The notes beneath the pieces are model-generated. The model did no database searches. It was not told the DNA's origin and saw nothing but the letters and a program-made list of their open reading frames with translations. This document shows positions 53,007 through 62,274 of a DNA stretch of 64,000 nucleotides, in pieces; the stretch's first letter is position 1; every line of letters starts with the position of its first letter. Position numbers and translations under genes: made by a program. The DNA is from Methanobrevibacter sp. (lineage in GTDB: Archaea > Methanobacteriota > Methanobacteria > Methanobacteriales > Methanobacteriaceae): the NCBI RefSeq assembly GCF_030539665.1, contig NZ_JAUNXR010000001.1, forward strand, positions 412,767 to 476,766, given 5' to 3'.

Positions 53007-53624
53007 CTAATAACCTCTCTTGTAGTCTTGTAATAGTTTATAGGTTAAGTAATATCTTACAAAATCATCATTTTTATGATAGCTATTGTCAGATTGCACA
53101 TATACAGGATCAGGAGTGTTCAAACTGTTCTGTTCTTGTATATGGTATTGATTCAACGCTTCCCTTAAAATATCATAAAATTGGCCTGATGTAAGATTTG
53201 AGCTTTCACTGCTGCTTATGATGTCTTTCACATCTTCTGAAAACTCATTGCTTTTCCAGGAAATCATATAAACTGATTGCCCAACAGAGAAGAAAACTTT
53301 GGAAACGTTTGCCTTTTCAGCATTGTTATATTCATTGAAATAACGCACGGCATGTCCATTTATATCCATATCTTCCATATATGCATCATCGGAATCTGCA
53401 AATCCATAAACCATTGGAAGTGAGTTGTCAATACAACTTATTTCAAAATTGCGCCAATTTCCAATTGTGTATTTTCCATTTTTCAAATCTCCATTGTTGT
53501 ATTTTGGAGGGATTTTAAAGTCATGTCCTTTGATTTTCACGGTTTTCCAGTCATCAGCATCAATTGCTGAAACTGCAGTTATCATCATCAGACTAAAAAT
53601 TAATACGAATGCTATTTTTTTCAT
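53007..53624 (-). CDS. Secreted protein of unknown function, paralogue B
   Basis: A 205-residue exported protein. The signal peptide IAFVLIFSLMMITAVSA is followed by DWKTVKIKGHDFKIPPKYNN, KYTIGNWRNFEISCID, INGHAVRYFNEYNN and VGQSVYMISWKSNEFSEDV. The same order of motifs occurs in the gene just upstream, so the two arose by tandem duplication. No domain is recognised; the beta-rich GHDFKIPP core is typical of small Methanobrevibacter secreted proteins. AGGTAT precedes the ATG. The gap to the paralogue is one base. Confidence 0.7.
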   Translation of the reverse strand: MKKIAFVLIFSLMMITAVSAIDADDWKTVKIKGHDFKIPPKYNNGDLKNGKYTIGNWRNFEISCIDNSLPMVYGFADSDDAYMEDMDINGHAVRYFNEYNNAEKANVSKVFFSVGQSVYMISWKSNEFSEDVKDIISSSESSNLTSGQFYDILREALNQYHIQEQNSLNTPDPVYVQSDNSYHKNDDFVRYYLTYKLLQDYKRGY

Positions 53625-53625
53625 T

Positions 53626-54225
53626 TTAATACCTGCTATGCTGTCCTATTTTGTAGAATATGTAATAATTCAAGTAATTATGATGATTGCTTTTCGAATA
53701 GGTTTGTTGTGGGACGTAAGTCTTCTCTAGGGATTCCTCGTTTTTATAGTCCTGCAATGCCTGATCCAAAATCTCATAAAAAATTTCCTCACTTATTTGA
53801 GAGGGTTCGCTGCTGGCCACTATTTCATTCACATCTTCGCTCAGATTGCTTGACTGCCATGAAACGTAGTATATGGATTTTCCAACGGGGAAGTAGATTC
53901 TGCTAAGATCAGTTTTTTCATATTTGTTGTAGCTGCAAAAGTAGCGTGCAGGATGGCCATTGATTGTTAAATCATCTCCTACAAGCTGCTGTGATGCAAC
54001 ATAACCGTAATTGCTTGTTATATATGAATCCACACAGGCTATTTCAAAATTATTCCAATTTCCTATGGTGTAACTGTGGGCCTTCAGTTCTCCCCCATCG
54101 TATTTTGGAGGTATTTTAAAGCTATGACCTTCAATCGCCACGGTTTTCCAATTTGACGAATCAACTGCTGAAACGGTTGAAATCATCATAAAACTGATTA
54201 TCAATATTAAAATAAGTTTTTTCAT
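53626..54225 (-). CDS. Secreted protein of unknown function, paralogue A
   Basis: A 199-residue exported protein, paralogous to its downstream neighbour. The signal peptide LILILIISFMMISTVSA is followed by NWKTVAIEGHSFKIPPKYDG, YTIGNWNNFEIACVD, INGHPARYFCSYNKYEKTDL and VGKSIYYVSWQSSNLSEDVN. The C-terminal 45 residues diverge from the paralogue. It has a weak or absent Shine-Dalgarno. The pair forms one minus-strand transcript, terminating before 53000. Confidence 0.7.
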   Translation of the reverse strand: MKKLILILIISFMMISTVSAVDSSNWKTVAIEGHSFKIPPKYDGGELKAHSYTIGNWNNFEIACVDSYITSNYGYVASQQLVGDDLTINGHPARYFCSYNKYEKTDLSRIYFPVGKSIYYVSWQSSNLSEDVNEIVASSEPSQISEEIFYEILDQALQDYKNEESLEKTYVPQQTYSKSNHHNYLNYYIFYKIGQHSRY

Positions 54226-54275
54226 AGTTTATTAATAATTTATAAATAATAAAATAAAAAAGTTTAGGAATTTTT

Positions 54276-55640
54276 TTAGGTTCCTATATCTTCCCTAATT
54301 TTTCTGATGGTATATCTTCCAGCAATATAATTTATTACACTGGCTATTGAACGACCTAATGCAAGACCAATCCAAATACCTAACAGTCCCATTCCCAGGA
54401 ATATTCCGAAGTAATAGGTCAGGATAACTGCAAATATAATTTCCCTTAGGATTGTGAAAAAGAGGCTCAGCACTCCCTTTCCTATTCCCTGATAGAAGAA
54501 ACTTGAAGCCATTCCCGCACCAGTCAAAGGTAGACAAAGGGTAGCTACTCTTAAAAACAACACTATTCCGGGAACAAGGTAAGCTGTTTCGGGTGTGTAT
54601 GCAAACATGACTGATAATGGGTCTGCAAAGATTACAAGAATCAATGTAATTACAGTACCGAAGGCAATTCCGAATTTTGCTCCAAATTTATGGGCTCTTG
54701 AAATGTAATCTCCGTTTCTAGCACCAAATGCACTTCCAACAACGGCCGTTACGGCGGATCCTATTGCTGTAAGTGGCATTATTGCAAACAGGTAAAGCCT
54801 TTGACCTGATGTATAGACTGCAATACCATAATCTCCAGCTATTGTTGAAATAAATGACATGTAAAGTGCCACTGCAATGGACATCATCACCATATCAAGT
54901 GAAGCGGGAATTCCAACTACCAGAATATCCTTAACAATCGCTCCCTTGTATTTAAAGTCTTTGAAATGGATATCTGCATAGGTATCTTTTTTAATCAGAA
55001 TCCAATAGAGGATAACGACTGCAGATATTGCAGAGCTTAGAATTGTTGCATAAGCCGCTCCTGCAACCTTAAAGTTAAGAACATAAATAAAAATCGGGTC
55101 AAAAAGAGCATTAAGGATAACTGAGACTAAAACAGCATACATTGCTCTTTTCATATCTCCCTCTCCTCTCAATATTCCACTAACTCCATTGCTGAATATG
55201 AATGCTATTAAACCTCCAAATAAAGGAGTACTGTATTGCAATGCCTGATTCAAAGCTTCTCCTTTTGCTCCATATAATTGTAAAACAGGTTCCTGAATAG
55301 CTAGCAGGAATATTGTTAGTCCAATTGATGCAACTAAAAATATTAATAATGAGTGCATTGCCGATTCATTTACATTTTCCTTGTCATGGGCGCCTACAAA
55401 TCGGCTGATGCTGCTTGTAGCACCATTTCCAAGTCCAACACTTACACCATTCAAAATCATAAAGATGGGTGTTACAAATCCTACAGCAGCTATTGCTACT
55501 TCTCCAAGTCCAGCTATCCAAATTCCGTCTACAATGTTATAGGACGCTGTTAGAATCATGGAAATCATAATCGGAATGGCCAATTTACGAACGGCCACTT
55601 CAGGATTTCCTCTCATTATCTCAACATTTTTATTCGCCAT
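54276..55640 (-). CDS. MATE family efflux transporter
   Basis: A 454-residue membrane transporter with twelve predicted helices, exporting drugs or metabolites in exchange for Na+ or H+. The N-terminus MRGNPEVAVRKLAIPIMISM and the MatE signatures NIVDGIWIAGLGEVAIAAVG, ILNGVSVGLGNGATSSISRF and SGILRGEGDMKRAM are present, with a matching second-half set (AVVGSAFGARNGDYISRAHK). AGGTGA precedes the ATG. Monocistronic. The substrate is unknown. Confidence 0.92.
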   Translation of the reverse strand: MANKNVEIMRGNPEVAVRKLAIPIMISMILTASYNIVDGIWIAGLGEVAIAAVGFVTPIFMILNGVSVGLGNGATSSISRFVGAHDKENVNESAMHSLLIFLVASIGLTIFLLAIQEPVLQLYGAKGEALNQALQYSTPLFGGLIAFIFSNGVSGILRGEGDMKRAMYAVLVSVILNALFDPIFIYVLNFKVAGAAYATILSSAISAVVILYWILIKKDTYADIHFKDFKYKGAIVKDILVVGIPASLDMVMMSIAVALYMSFISTIAGDYGIAVYTSGQRLYLFAIMPLTAIGSAVTAVVGSAFGARNGDYISRAHKFGAKFGIAFGTVITLILVIFADPLSVMFAYTPETAYLVPGIVLFLRVATLCLPLTGAGMASSFFYQGIGKGVLSLFFTILREIIFAVILTYYFGIFLGMGLLGIWIGLALGRSIASVINYIAGRYTIRKIREDIGT

Positions 55641-55880
55641 TACTATTTCACCTATATATTAATATTATTATTTTTTAGCTTATATTATTATTTCATCATC
55701 AATTTTTTTAAAGGTTCCAATTTTCTTTTTGTTTTGTAAAATGACTATTCTGAATGTTATTTTAACCTTAAACCCTGAAGTTCATATCTCCATCATGTTT
55801 TCATTTCCTATTTAATTCAAAGATTATTTAAATTAAGAAAAACTAAAATAATTACTGATAAAAATTTTTGCTGTGATTTA

Positions 55881-56759
55881 ATGAAAGATGTAAATATTTT
55901 AGTTGAAGCTTTGCCTTATATTAAAAAGTTTCATGACAAAAAGATTTTAATTAAATATGGTGGCCATGCAATGGTGGATGAAGATGCAATGGCTTCCACT
56001 GCTCGCGATACTGTACTTTTAAAATATGTAGGTATGGAACCTATTGTAGTTCACGGAGGAGGTCCTGAAATCTCCAGATCAATGGATAAACTTGGAAAGG
56101 AACCTAAATTCATCAAAGGTTTAAGGGTAACCGATGAAGAGACAATGGAAATTATTAAAATGGTTTTGGTTGGTAAGATAAGTACCAATATCGTTTCTCA
56201 AATTTGTTTCCATGATGGAAAGGGAATTGGAGTTTCTGGTAAGGACAGCAGATTGATTTTTGCAAGTAAAAAACCTGCACATAAAATAACTGACGAGTCC
56301 GGAAACGAAGAGGAAATTGATTTGGGCCTTGTTGGTGAAATTAACTGTGTCAACACTGATTTGCTTGAAATGTTTACAAGCAATAATTATATTCCAGTCA
56401 TCTCTCCTGTAGGAATTGCAGAGGACGGAACAAGCCTTAATCTCAATGCAGATACTGCTGCCGGTGAAATAGCCGGTGCAGTAGATGCAGAAAAATTGAT
56501 TATTTTAACTGATGTTCCAGGAGTTTTAAGAGATCCTAATGATCCAGATAGCTTAATTCAAAGAATTAAAATCGAGGAAGTTCCAAAATTAATAGAAGAA
56601 GGCATTATTACTGGTGGAATGATTCCAAAAATAGAAACCTGTGTTAAAGCTATTGAAGATGGCGTAAAATCATGCCATATTATAGATGGACGTAAAAAAC
56701 ATTCTCTTTTGCTTGAAATATTCACAAAAGACGGTATTGGTACAATGATTTACAAATAG
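55881..56759 (+). CDS. argB: Acetylglutamate kinase
   Basis: Second arginine-pathway enzyme, phosphorylating N-acetylglutamate. [85 protein letters not shown] and [11 protein letters not shown] are the amino-acid-kinase motifs in order. The 292-residue length is normal. GTGAT upstream of the ATG is the ribosome binding site. The gene ends in a terminator hairpin that overlaps its stop codon. Confidence 0.95.
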   Translation: MKDVNILVEALPYIKKFHDKKILIKYGGHAMVDEDAMASTARDTVLLKYVGMEPIVVHGGGPEISRSMDKLGKEPKFIKGLRVTDEETMEIIKMVLVGKISTNIVSQICFHDGKGIGVSGKDSRLIFASKKPAHKITDESGNEEEIDLGLVGEINCVNTDLLEMFTSNNYIPVISPVGIAEDGTSLNLNADTAAGEIAGAVDAEKLIILTDVPGVLRDPNDPDSLIQRIKIEEVPKLIEEGIITGGMIPKIETCVKAIEDGVKSCHIIDGRKKHSLLLEIFTKDGIGTMIYK

Positions 56760-56784
56760 AATTTTATTCTATTTCTTTTTTTTT
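56757..56784 (+). terminator. Terminator hairpin overlapping the argB stop codon
   Basis: TAGAAT (56757-56762) pairs perfectly with ATTCTA (56766-56771) over a TTT loop, followed by TTTCTTTTTTTTAA. The stop TAG forms part of the stem. Confidence 0.7.
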
Positions 56785-56827
56785 AATTTAAATTTAAAAT
56801 GAGTATATGGATTAAGATTAATCCATA

Positions 56828-57571
56828 TTAACTTCTGCAAGCTCCATCAACTGAAAGAACTTCTCCAGTTACGTAACTTGCCATATCGCTAGCTAAATAT
56901 AAAAATGCATTAGCTATGTCTTCTGGTTTTCCAACTCTTCCAAGAGGTATTTTGGACACTATTCCTTCAATCAACGGTTCTGGAAGGGATTTAAACATGT
57001 CTGTCTCTGTAACTCCCGGAGCTACCGCATTCACACGAATATTGTCCTTTCCAAGTTCACGTGCAAGTGATAATGTCATACCGTTCACTGCAAATTTTGA
57101 TGTTGGGTAACCCACTCCTGAAGGTTGGCCTGAAATGGAAACCATTGAACTTGTATTTAAGATAACTCCTTCTCCCTGTTCTTTCATTATTGGCACTGTT
57201 GCTCTAATACATTTAAACATTGAAACAACATTTAAGTTTATTATTTTTTCAAATTCCTCTACTGTGTACTGATCAATAGGGGTTGATGATGAAATTCCTG
57301 CATTGTTTATTAGGATATCGATTTTCCCATACTTTTCAGCTATTGCAAGAATGGTTTTTTCAACTTCCTCGTAGTCATTTAAATTAGGATAATATCCTTC
57401 AACAGGATAATTAGGATTTTCTTCATTTAATTGACTTAACGCTTTGTCAACACTTTCAGCTCTTGAACCGAATATGATAACTTTGCATCCGTTGTCTAAA
57501 AACAATTTCGCTGTTGCATATCCAATTCCACGAGTTCCACCAGTAATCACTGCCACTTTATTTTTCAACAT
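56828..57571 (-). CDS. Short-chain dehydrogenase/reductase (FabG-like)
   Basis: A 247-residue NAD(P)-dependent oxidoreductase. The cofactor loop reads VAVITGGTRGIGYATAKLF, with INNAGISSS, the catalytic serine in ILNTSSMVSIS, GYPTSKFAVNGM with the Y-x-x-x-K pair and VRVNAVAPGVTETDM. The closest named relatives by motif are 3-oxoacyl-carrier reductases. Archaea lack bacterial-style fatty-acid synthesis, so the substrate is open. ATG 57571 follows GGTGAT. It lies 9 nt after the acyl-CoA-synthetase-like gene and shares its operon. Confidence 0.88.
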   Translation of the reverse strand: MLKNKVAVITGGTRGIGYATAKLFLDNGCKVIIFGSRAESVDKALSQLNEENPNYPVEGYYPNLNDYEEVEKTILAIAEKYGKIDILINNAGISSSTPIDQYTVEEFEKIINLNVVSMFKCIRATVPIMKEQGEGVILNTSSMVSISGQPSGVGYPTSKFAVNGMTLSLARELGKDNIRVNAVAPGVTETDMFKSLPEPLIEGIVSKIPLGRVGKPEDIANAFLYLASDMASYVTGEVLSVDGACRS

Positions 57572-57580
57572 ATTTATCAC

Positions 57581-59050
57581 CTATTTTGAATATTTTTCTT
57601 TAAGTTCTCTTCTCAATAACTTCCATCCGTTTACACGTGGAAGTTCATCAACGTTAAATATTTTTCTTGGTATTTTGTATCTTGAAAGATTTTCTCTTGC
57701 AAATTCGAGCAATCCATCTTCATCAGGGTAATTTTTCCACACCACTGCAGCAACAGGTATTTCTCCTTTGTGATAGTCATTCATGCTGAAAACAGCTATT
57801 TCATCAACTTTAGGATATTTTATCAGTTCCTCTTCCACTTCCGTTGGATAAATTTTCCAACCACTCATTACAATCATGTCTTTTTTACGGTCTGTTATGA
57901 ACAAACGGTTATCTTCATCAAGATATCCAACATCCCCAGTCAAAAACCATCCATCTTCAAGAAAAACTTCCTTCGTTGCTTTTTCATTTCCCCAATAGCC
58001 TTTAGCTACTGCAGGGCCTCTAAGTGCAATTTCTCCAGTTTCATATTTGTCAAGTTCCTTTGTACAGTCAAGTTCATCTACAATTTTAACCTCTGAAAAA
58101 CAAACAGGATGGCCTACGCTTTCATATTTGTCCACTGTCAAATAATCTTCAGGTCTAATTACTGTCCCTGTTCCAATCACAATTGTCTCTGATAATCCAT
58201 ATGCATTAAGTATGGGGACGTGGTATGTCTGATTGAACTTTTTCCATATTTTTTTGTGAAGGGGCCCTCCTCCACTTATTATTTCTCTAACAGTTTTCAA
58301 GTCGGTTCTTGAATCAATATTTGTCAATGAATGAATCACCGGAGGCATGGCGGTTAATACTGTGACTTTTTCCTCCCCGCATAATTTTAAATATTCTTCA
58401 AAATCATACTCTGCCATCATGATGTATAATGCCCCACTTCTAAGGGCAGATATTGCCCACGAAAGTCCAACGTGGGCCATAGGATATATTCCAAGGAAAA
58501 CGTCATCTTGTTTAATGCCCATAACATCACATTCATTGTGAATTGCTGAAAAATAGTTTCCATGTGTTAGCATTGATCCTTTTGGTTTGCCTGTTGTTCC
58601 TGAAGTGTACTGAAGTTGACATAAGTCATCCCAGCTTGTATGTGCTGGAGGTAAAATTTCAGATTCCTCATACTTGTCCAAATTGTCTATTACAAAGGAT
58701 TCAATATCCAAAACGTCCTTTCCGGCTTCATCGGTTATGATTAGCTTAGCTTCACAATCGCTAATCATGAATTCAAGTTCTTTTCCAGTATAAATTCTAT
58801 TGGTTGGAATGGCTATTGCACCAATTCTCCATAATGCAAATAATGAAAAGAGATATTCTGGTGAATTCTTCAGGTATATTAAAACCCTATCTCCTTTTTC
58901 TATTCCTCTCTCTTTTAAGTCACGACCGATTCCGGATATTGTTTTTAATATTTCAATGGAATTATATTTTTTATCCTTTTCCGGATAGTATAGGACATCC
59001 TTGTCTAATCTGTTGGAATTTGCATCAAGAAATGTTGTTATGTTAAGCAT
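57581..59050 (-). CDS. AMP-forming acyl-CoA synthetase-like (ANL superfamily) enzyme
   Basis: A 489-residue adenylate-forming enzyme. The P-loop-like motif is LQYTSGTTGKPKGSMLTHGN (about residues 147-166). LNAYGLSETIVIGTG, WFLTGDVGYLDEDNRLFITD, RKKDMIVMSGWKIYP and the C-terminal lysine region LPRVNGWKLLRRELK complete the A3-A10 motifs. The carboxylate it activates is unknown. GGAGAG precedes the ATG. It starts one base after the dehydrogenase stop at 59051 and precedes the SDR gene, so an acyl-activating enzyme and a reductase share a leuB-type transcript. Confidence 0.85.
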   Translation of the reverse strand: MLNITTFLDANSNRLDKDVLYYPEKDKKYNSIEILKTISGIGRDLKERGIEKGDRVLIYLKNSPEYLFSLFALWRIGAIAIPTNRIYTGKELEFMISDCEAKLIITDEAGKDVLDIESFVIDNLDKYEESEILPPAHTSWDDLCQLQYTSGTTGKPKGSMLTHGNYFSAIHNECDVMGIKQDDVFLGIYPMAHVGLSWAISALRSGALYIMMAEYDFEEYLKLCGEEKVTVLTAMPPVIHSLTNIDSRTDLKTVREIISGGGPLHKKIWKKFNQTYHVPILNAYGLSETIVIGTGTVIRPEDYLTVDKYESVGHPVCFSEVKIVDELDCTKELDKYETGEIALRGPAVAKGYWGNEKATKEVFLEDGWFLTGDVGYLDEDNRLFITDRKKDMIVMSGWKIYPTEVEEELIKYPKVDEIAVFSMNDYHKGEIPVAAVVWKNYPDEDGLLEFARENLSRYKIPRKIFNVDELPRVNGWKLLRRELKEKYSK

Positions 59051-60037
59051 TTACATCTCTCCTACAATTGCTTTTGCCATTTCCATTGTAGATGCATTTC
59101 CTCCCAAATCTGGTGTTTTCACTTCTCCCTTTGCCAATGTTTTTGCAACGGCATCCTTAACGTTGTTTGAAATCTCAAATTCTTTTAGATAATCTAACAT
59201 CATGGCTACTGACAAAATCATTGAACATGGATTGGCTATGTTCCTACCTGCAATGTCTGGCGCGGATCCATGAACCGGTTCGAAAAGTCCATGTTTGTCA
59301 CCAATATTTCCTGACGGTGCAAGGCCGAGTCCTCCAACAAGTCCAGCACCCTCGTCTGAGAGAATATCTCCAAACAAATTACTTGCAACGATTACCTGGT
59401 ATTCCTGAGGTTGGCTTACCATGTACATTGCAGCGGCATCCACATAAAAGTCATTTTTTTCAATTTCAGGATATTTTTCTCCGATTTTATAGAAACTTTC
59501 TTTAAATACTCCGTCAGTTTTTTTCAAAACATTGCTTTTGTGAACACAGGTTACCTTGTTTTTTTCAAGGTCAATGCACTGTTTAAAAGCTATTTCGGAG
59601 ATTCTTTCACTTGCCTTTTTTGTTATTATCCTTTCAGCTATTACTGAATCCTCCCTTTCATATTCCTTTTGAGAATAAAGTCCCTCTGTATTTTCACGAA
59701 CTATTAGGATGTCCACATCATCATATAGTGATTTTACTCCTTTATAGGATTTTATCGGTCTTAAGTTAGCATATGTGTCAAGCTCTTTTCTCAGATTTAT
59801 GATTGGACTTGGTTGTCCTGGTGTGCTTGTATTGGCTCCAAACAATACTGCATCGCTTTTTTTAGCTATTTTAATAGTTTCTTCAGGTAATGTTGTCCCG
59901 TTTTTTTGATAACAGTCATATCCTGCTTCCCCATATCTAAATTTAAATTCTAAATTTATATTATCCAATAAATATTCTGCAGCTTCCATCACTTCTCTGC
60001 CAATCCCGTCTCCTGCGATTATTGATATGTTATACAT
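59051..60037 (-). CDS. leuB: 3-isopropylmalate dehydrogenase-type enzyme
   Basis: A 328-residue beta-decarboxylating dehydrogenase. ISIIAGDGIGREVMEAAEYL, LPEETIKIAKKSDAVLFGA, YANLRPIKSYKGVKSLYDDV, ILIVRENTEGLYSQKEYE, VTCVHKSNVLKKTDGVF, VASNLFGDILSDEGAGLVGG and FEPVHGSAPDIAGRNIANP are the family motifs. The YKGVK and ENTEGLY spelling fits LeuB better than the isohomocitrate dehydrogenase AksF, which usually reads ENTEDLY. The AksF role (coenzyme B) is not excluded. First gene of a three-gene minus-strand operon. Confidence 0.82.
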   Translation of the reverse strand: MYNISIIAGDGIGREVMEAAEYLLDNINLEFKFRYGEAGYDCYQKNGTTLPEETIKIAKKSDAVLFGANTSTPGQPSPIINLRKELDTYANLRPIKSYKGVKSLYDDVDILIVRENTEGLYSQKEYEREDSVIAERIITKKASERISEIAFKQCIDLEKNKVTCVHKSNVLKKTDGVFKESFYKIGEKYPEIEKNDFYVDAAAMYMVSQPQEYQVIVASNLFGDILSDEGAGLVGGLGLAPSGNIGDKHGLFEPVHGSAPDIAGRNIANPCSMILSVAMMLDYLKEFEISNNVKDAVAKTLAKGEVKTPDLGGNASTMEMAKAIVGEM

Positions 60038-60134
60038 GTTTTCACAATTCTCTATTTTTTATAAATATAATTATTCTTTATTTGATTTAAACATTTTAGT
60101 AATTGATAAATATTAATTTAAACAACTTATTATT

Positions 60135-60878
60135 ATGTTGTGTCCTAAATGTAAAAAAGATGTTTCTGAAAATGATGCTTTTTGCGGTAGTTGTGGAGAA
60201 AAACTGAAATTTGAAGAGGAAAAACCTGCAGCTAGTGAACTTGAAATCAAATGTAAAAAATGCGGTGCTTTAATTGATGAGGGATCTGCTTTCTGCAATC
60301 AGTGTGGGGCTAAAGTGAATTCCGATGGTAAAATTGAGGAAGTTAAAAAGACAGTTAAAATGGTTTCCGTAACTTCTGTTTTTGTCAGTGGGATTATTTC
60401 AATCATAGCTTCTGTGGGTGCTTTCTTGTTCGGCATTTATGCATTCAATTTTTACAATGAAAAGTTAGTTTATGCAAGGGAGGCTATTTCAGCTTATTCT
60501 AGTCAGGGAGGATTGTATTCTCTTGCAAGCCAATATTCTCAGGCTTTCGTTGATACTATTCAGAATGTTGTGAATATTTTCCTATATTCCAGCATTGCAA
60601 TTCTGATTTCAATAATTTCGGCCATTGTCGCATTGTATCTAATTAATAAAAGAGACAAGAGGAGTTTTTTCCTATTTCTAATTGGAGGAATTCTTGATTT
60701 GATTTCAGGAATTTATGTTTATGGTATTTCAGAAAATATTCGCAGAGCTTTTGCATCATTCAATATAAATGTTCCTGCTACTGATTTTTCAGTTTTGGGT
60801 GTTTTGGCGATTTTTGCCGGAATTTTATTGTTGATTACTGCACTGGTTACTTATCGCAAATGTAAAAAATTTAATTAA
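60135..60878 (+). CDS. Double zinc-ribbon membrane protein
   Basis: A 247-residue protein with two zinc ribbons, CPKCKKDVSENDAFCGSCG (residues 3-21) and CKKCGALIDEGSAFCNQCG (about 38-56), then a lysine-rich linker and four predicted membrane helices (VFVSGIISIIASVGAFLFGI; FLYSSIAILISIISAIVALY; FFLFLIGGILDLISG; LGVLAIFAGILLLITALVTY). The ribbons presumably face the cytoplasm. Common architecture in methanogens, function unknown. No ribosome binding site is seen; it may be leaderless. Confidence 0.75.
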   Translation: MLCPKCKKDVSENDAFCGSCGEKLKFEEEKPAASELEIKCKKCGALIDEGSAFCNQCGAKVNSDGKIEEVKKTVKMVSVTSVFVSGIISIIASVGAFLFGIYAFNFYNEKLVYAREAISAYSSQGGLYSLASQYSQAFVDTIQNVVNIFLYSSIAILISIISAIVALYLINKRDKRSFFLFLIGGILDLISGIYVYGISENIRRAFASFNINVPATDFSVLGVLAIFAGILLLITALVTYRKCKKFN

Positions 60879-60967
60879 ATGTATTTTGTTCGTATATAAT
60901 GGGAATATATTTATAGTAAATGTTTTATAATTATTATAATAGTTGTAAATTTGTAGGAGGATTTTAC

Positions 60968-61438
60968 ATGGATAGAAGTATAGATGATTTAATTGAAAAT
61001 TTAAACAGTGATGATGAATTTATCATAGAAGAAGCAATGGGTTTACTTGAAATGAAAGCTGATGAAGCTATCGATCCTTTAATTTCAGCTTTGTCAAGTA
61101 GGAAAAAGAATATTAGACTTAATGCAGCTAAACTTTTAGGTGTATTGGGCGATCCTAAAGCTATCAATCCTTTAATCTTGACTTTAAGAGACAGCAACAA
61201 ATTGGTAAGAAGGGAAGCTTCTACTTCTTTAAGCCGTTTAGGTTCAGATGCTGTTGAACCTTTAATTGACATCTTGTCTGATGAAGACTGGAGAGTTAGA
61301 GGGGCAGCTGCTTGGGCTTTAGGAAATCTTAATGATGAAAGGGCAATAGAACCTTTAGAAGCATTGACTGAAGATGAAAGTGCATTCGTATCTTCAGGTG
61401 CTAAAAACGCTATTAACAATATTAAAAAAGGAGAATAA
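60968..61438 (+). CDS. HEAT-repeat protein
   Basis: A 156-residue alpha-solenoid of about four to five HEAT/PBS-lyase repeats. Repeat cores read EAIDPLISALSSRKKNIRLN, KAINPLILTLRDSNKLVRRE and DAVEPLIDILSDEDWRVRGA, each with the P-L-I-x-x-L and V-R-x-x-A signature. AGGAGG precedes ATG 60968; a TATA-like ATATTTATAG is at about 60906. Repeats bind proteins; no partner is visible. A GAATAATTATTC palindrome follows the stop and may terminate. Confidence 0.85.
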   Translation: MDRSIDDLIENLNSDDEFIIEEAMGLLEMKADEAIDPLISALSSRKKNIRLNAAKLLGVLGDPKAINPLILTLRDSNKLVRREASTSLSRLGSDAVEPLIDILSDEDWRVRGAAAWALGNLNDERAIEPLEALTEDESAFVSSGAKNAINNIKKGE

Positions 61439-61563
61439 TTATTCTTCTTTTATTAAACTTTTTTTTATTTATTTCGCTTATTTTTAAACATTGTATAAAT
61501 TTTTCATAAATTTTAGCTTTTTTTTCATCATATGCATTTAGTCGGAAGATATCTTCCAGTAAT

Positions 61564-61574
61564 TTTATATATAA
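61564..61574 (+). promoter_or_regulatory. TATA box upstream of pdxT
   Basis: TTTTATATATAAT about 115 nt before the pdxT ATG. It would drive the pdxT-glutamate synthase gene cluster that runs off the right edge. Confidence 0.45.
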
Positions 61575-61686
61575 TAAGAAAACATATATTAGATTATAAG
61601 ATTATAATTAATTTGGTTTTAAATAAAACTTTTAGAATTGTCTTATTCTTAATGGCTTGATATTATTAAAACATTTTGTGGTATAT

Positions 61687-62274
61687 ATGGTGAAAATAGG
61701 AATATTAAACTTACAAGGTGCCGTTAGCGAACATTATGACATCACAAAGAAAGCTATTGAAAATATGGGGATTGATGCAGATGTGGAATCTGTCAGATAT
61801 GCTGATGAGGTAGCTGAATGTGATGGGATAATTATTTCTGGTGGTGAAAGTACTGTAATAGGTAAAATCATCGAAAGAAGAGGTATTGATGAGGTTATTA
61901 AAGAAAATAACATGCCTGTTTTTGGAACCTGTGCAGGAATGATTTTATTAGGTAAAAAAACCGATTTCGATCAACCATTGCTTGGAATAATGGATATTAC
62001 TGTTGGAAGAAACTCTTACGGAAGACAAAAAGATTCATTTGAAAGTCCCATTTCTATTTTTGGTGAAGAATTTCCAGGAGTTTTTATAAGAGCACCTATA
62101 CTTGAAGAATATGATAAAACTAAAGATGACATAACCGTATTATCAGAATTTGACTCCGAAATAATAGCTATTCAACAAGGACATAATATAGCTATGTCAT
62201 TTCACCCTGAATTAACTGATGATACAAGAATCCATGAATACTTTATAAAGGAGGTTTTAAAATGTGTGGAATAG
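61687..62274 (+). CDS. pdxT: Pyridoxal 5'-phosphate synthase glutaminase subunit
   Basis: Glutaminase partner of PdxS in PLP synthesis, feeding ammonia. KIGILNLQGAVSEHYDITKK, IIISGGESTVIGKIIERRGI, the catalytic cysteine in VFGTCAGMILLGKK (about residue 79) and the His-Glu pair in IAMSFHPELTDDTRIHEYFI are complete. ATG 61687 gives the normal family N-terminus of MVKIGILNLQGA; an upstream in-frame start ten codons earlier is unlikely. PdxS is not in the window. The stop overlaps the following amidotransferase by 13 nt, an unexpected coupling of two different glutaminases. Confidence 0.93.
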   Translation: MVKIGILNLQGAVSEHYDITKKAIENMGIDADVESVRYADEVAECDGIIISGGESTVIGKIIERRGIDEVIKENNMPVFGTCAGMILLGKKTDFDQPLLGIMDITVGRNSYGRQKDSFESPISIFGEEFPGVFIRAPILEEYDKTKDDITVLSEFDSEIIAIQQGHNIAMSFHPELTDDTRIHEYFIKEVLKCVE

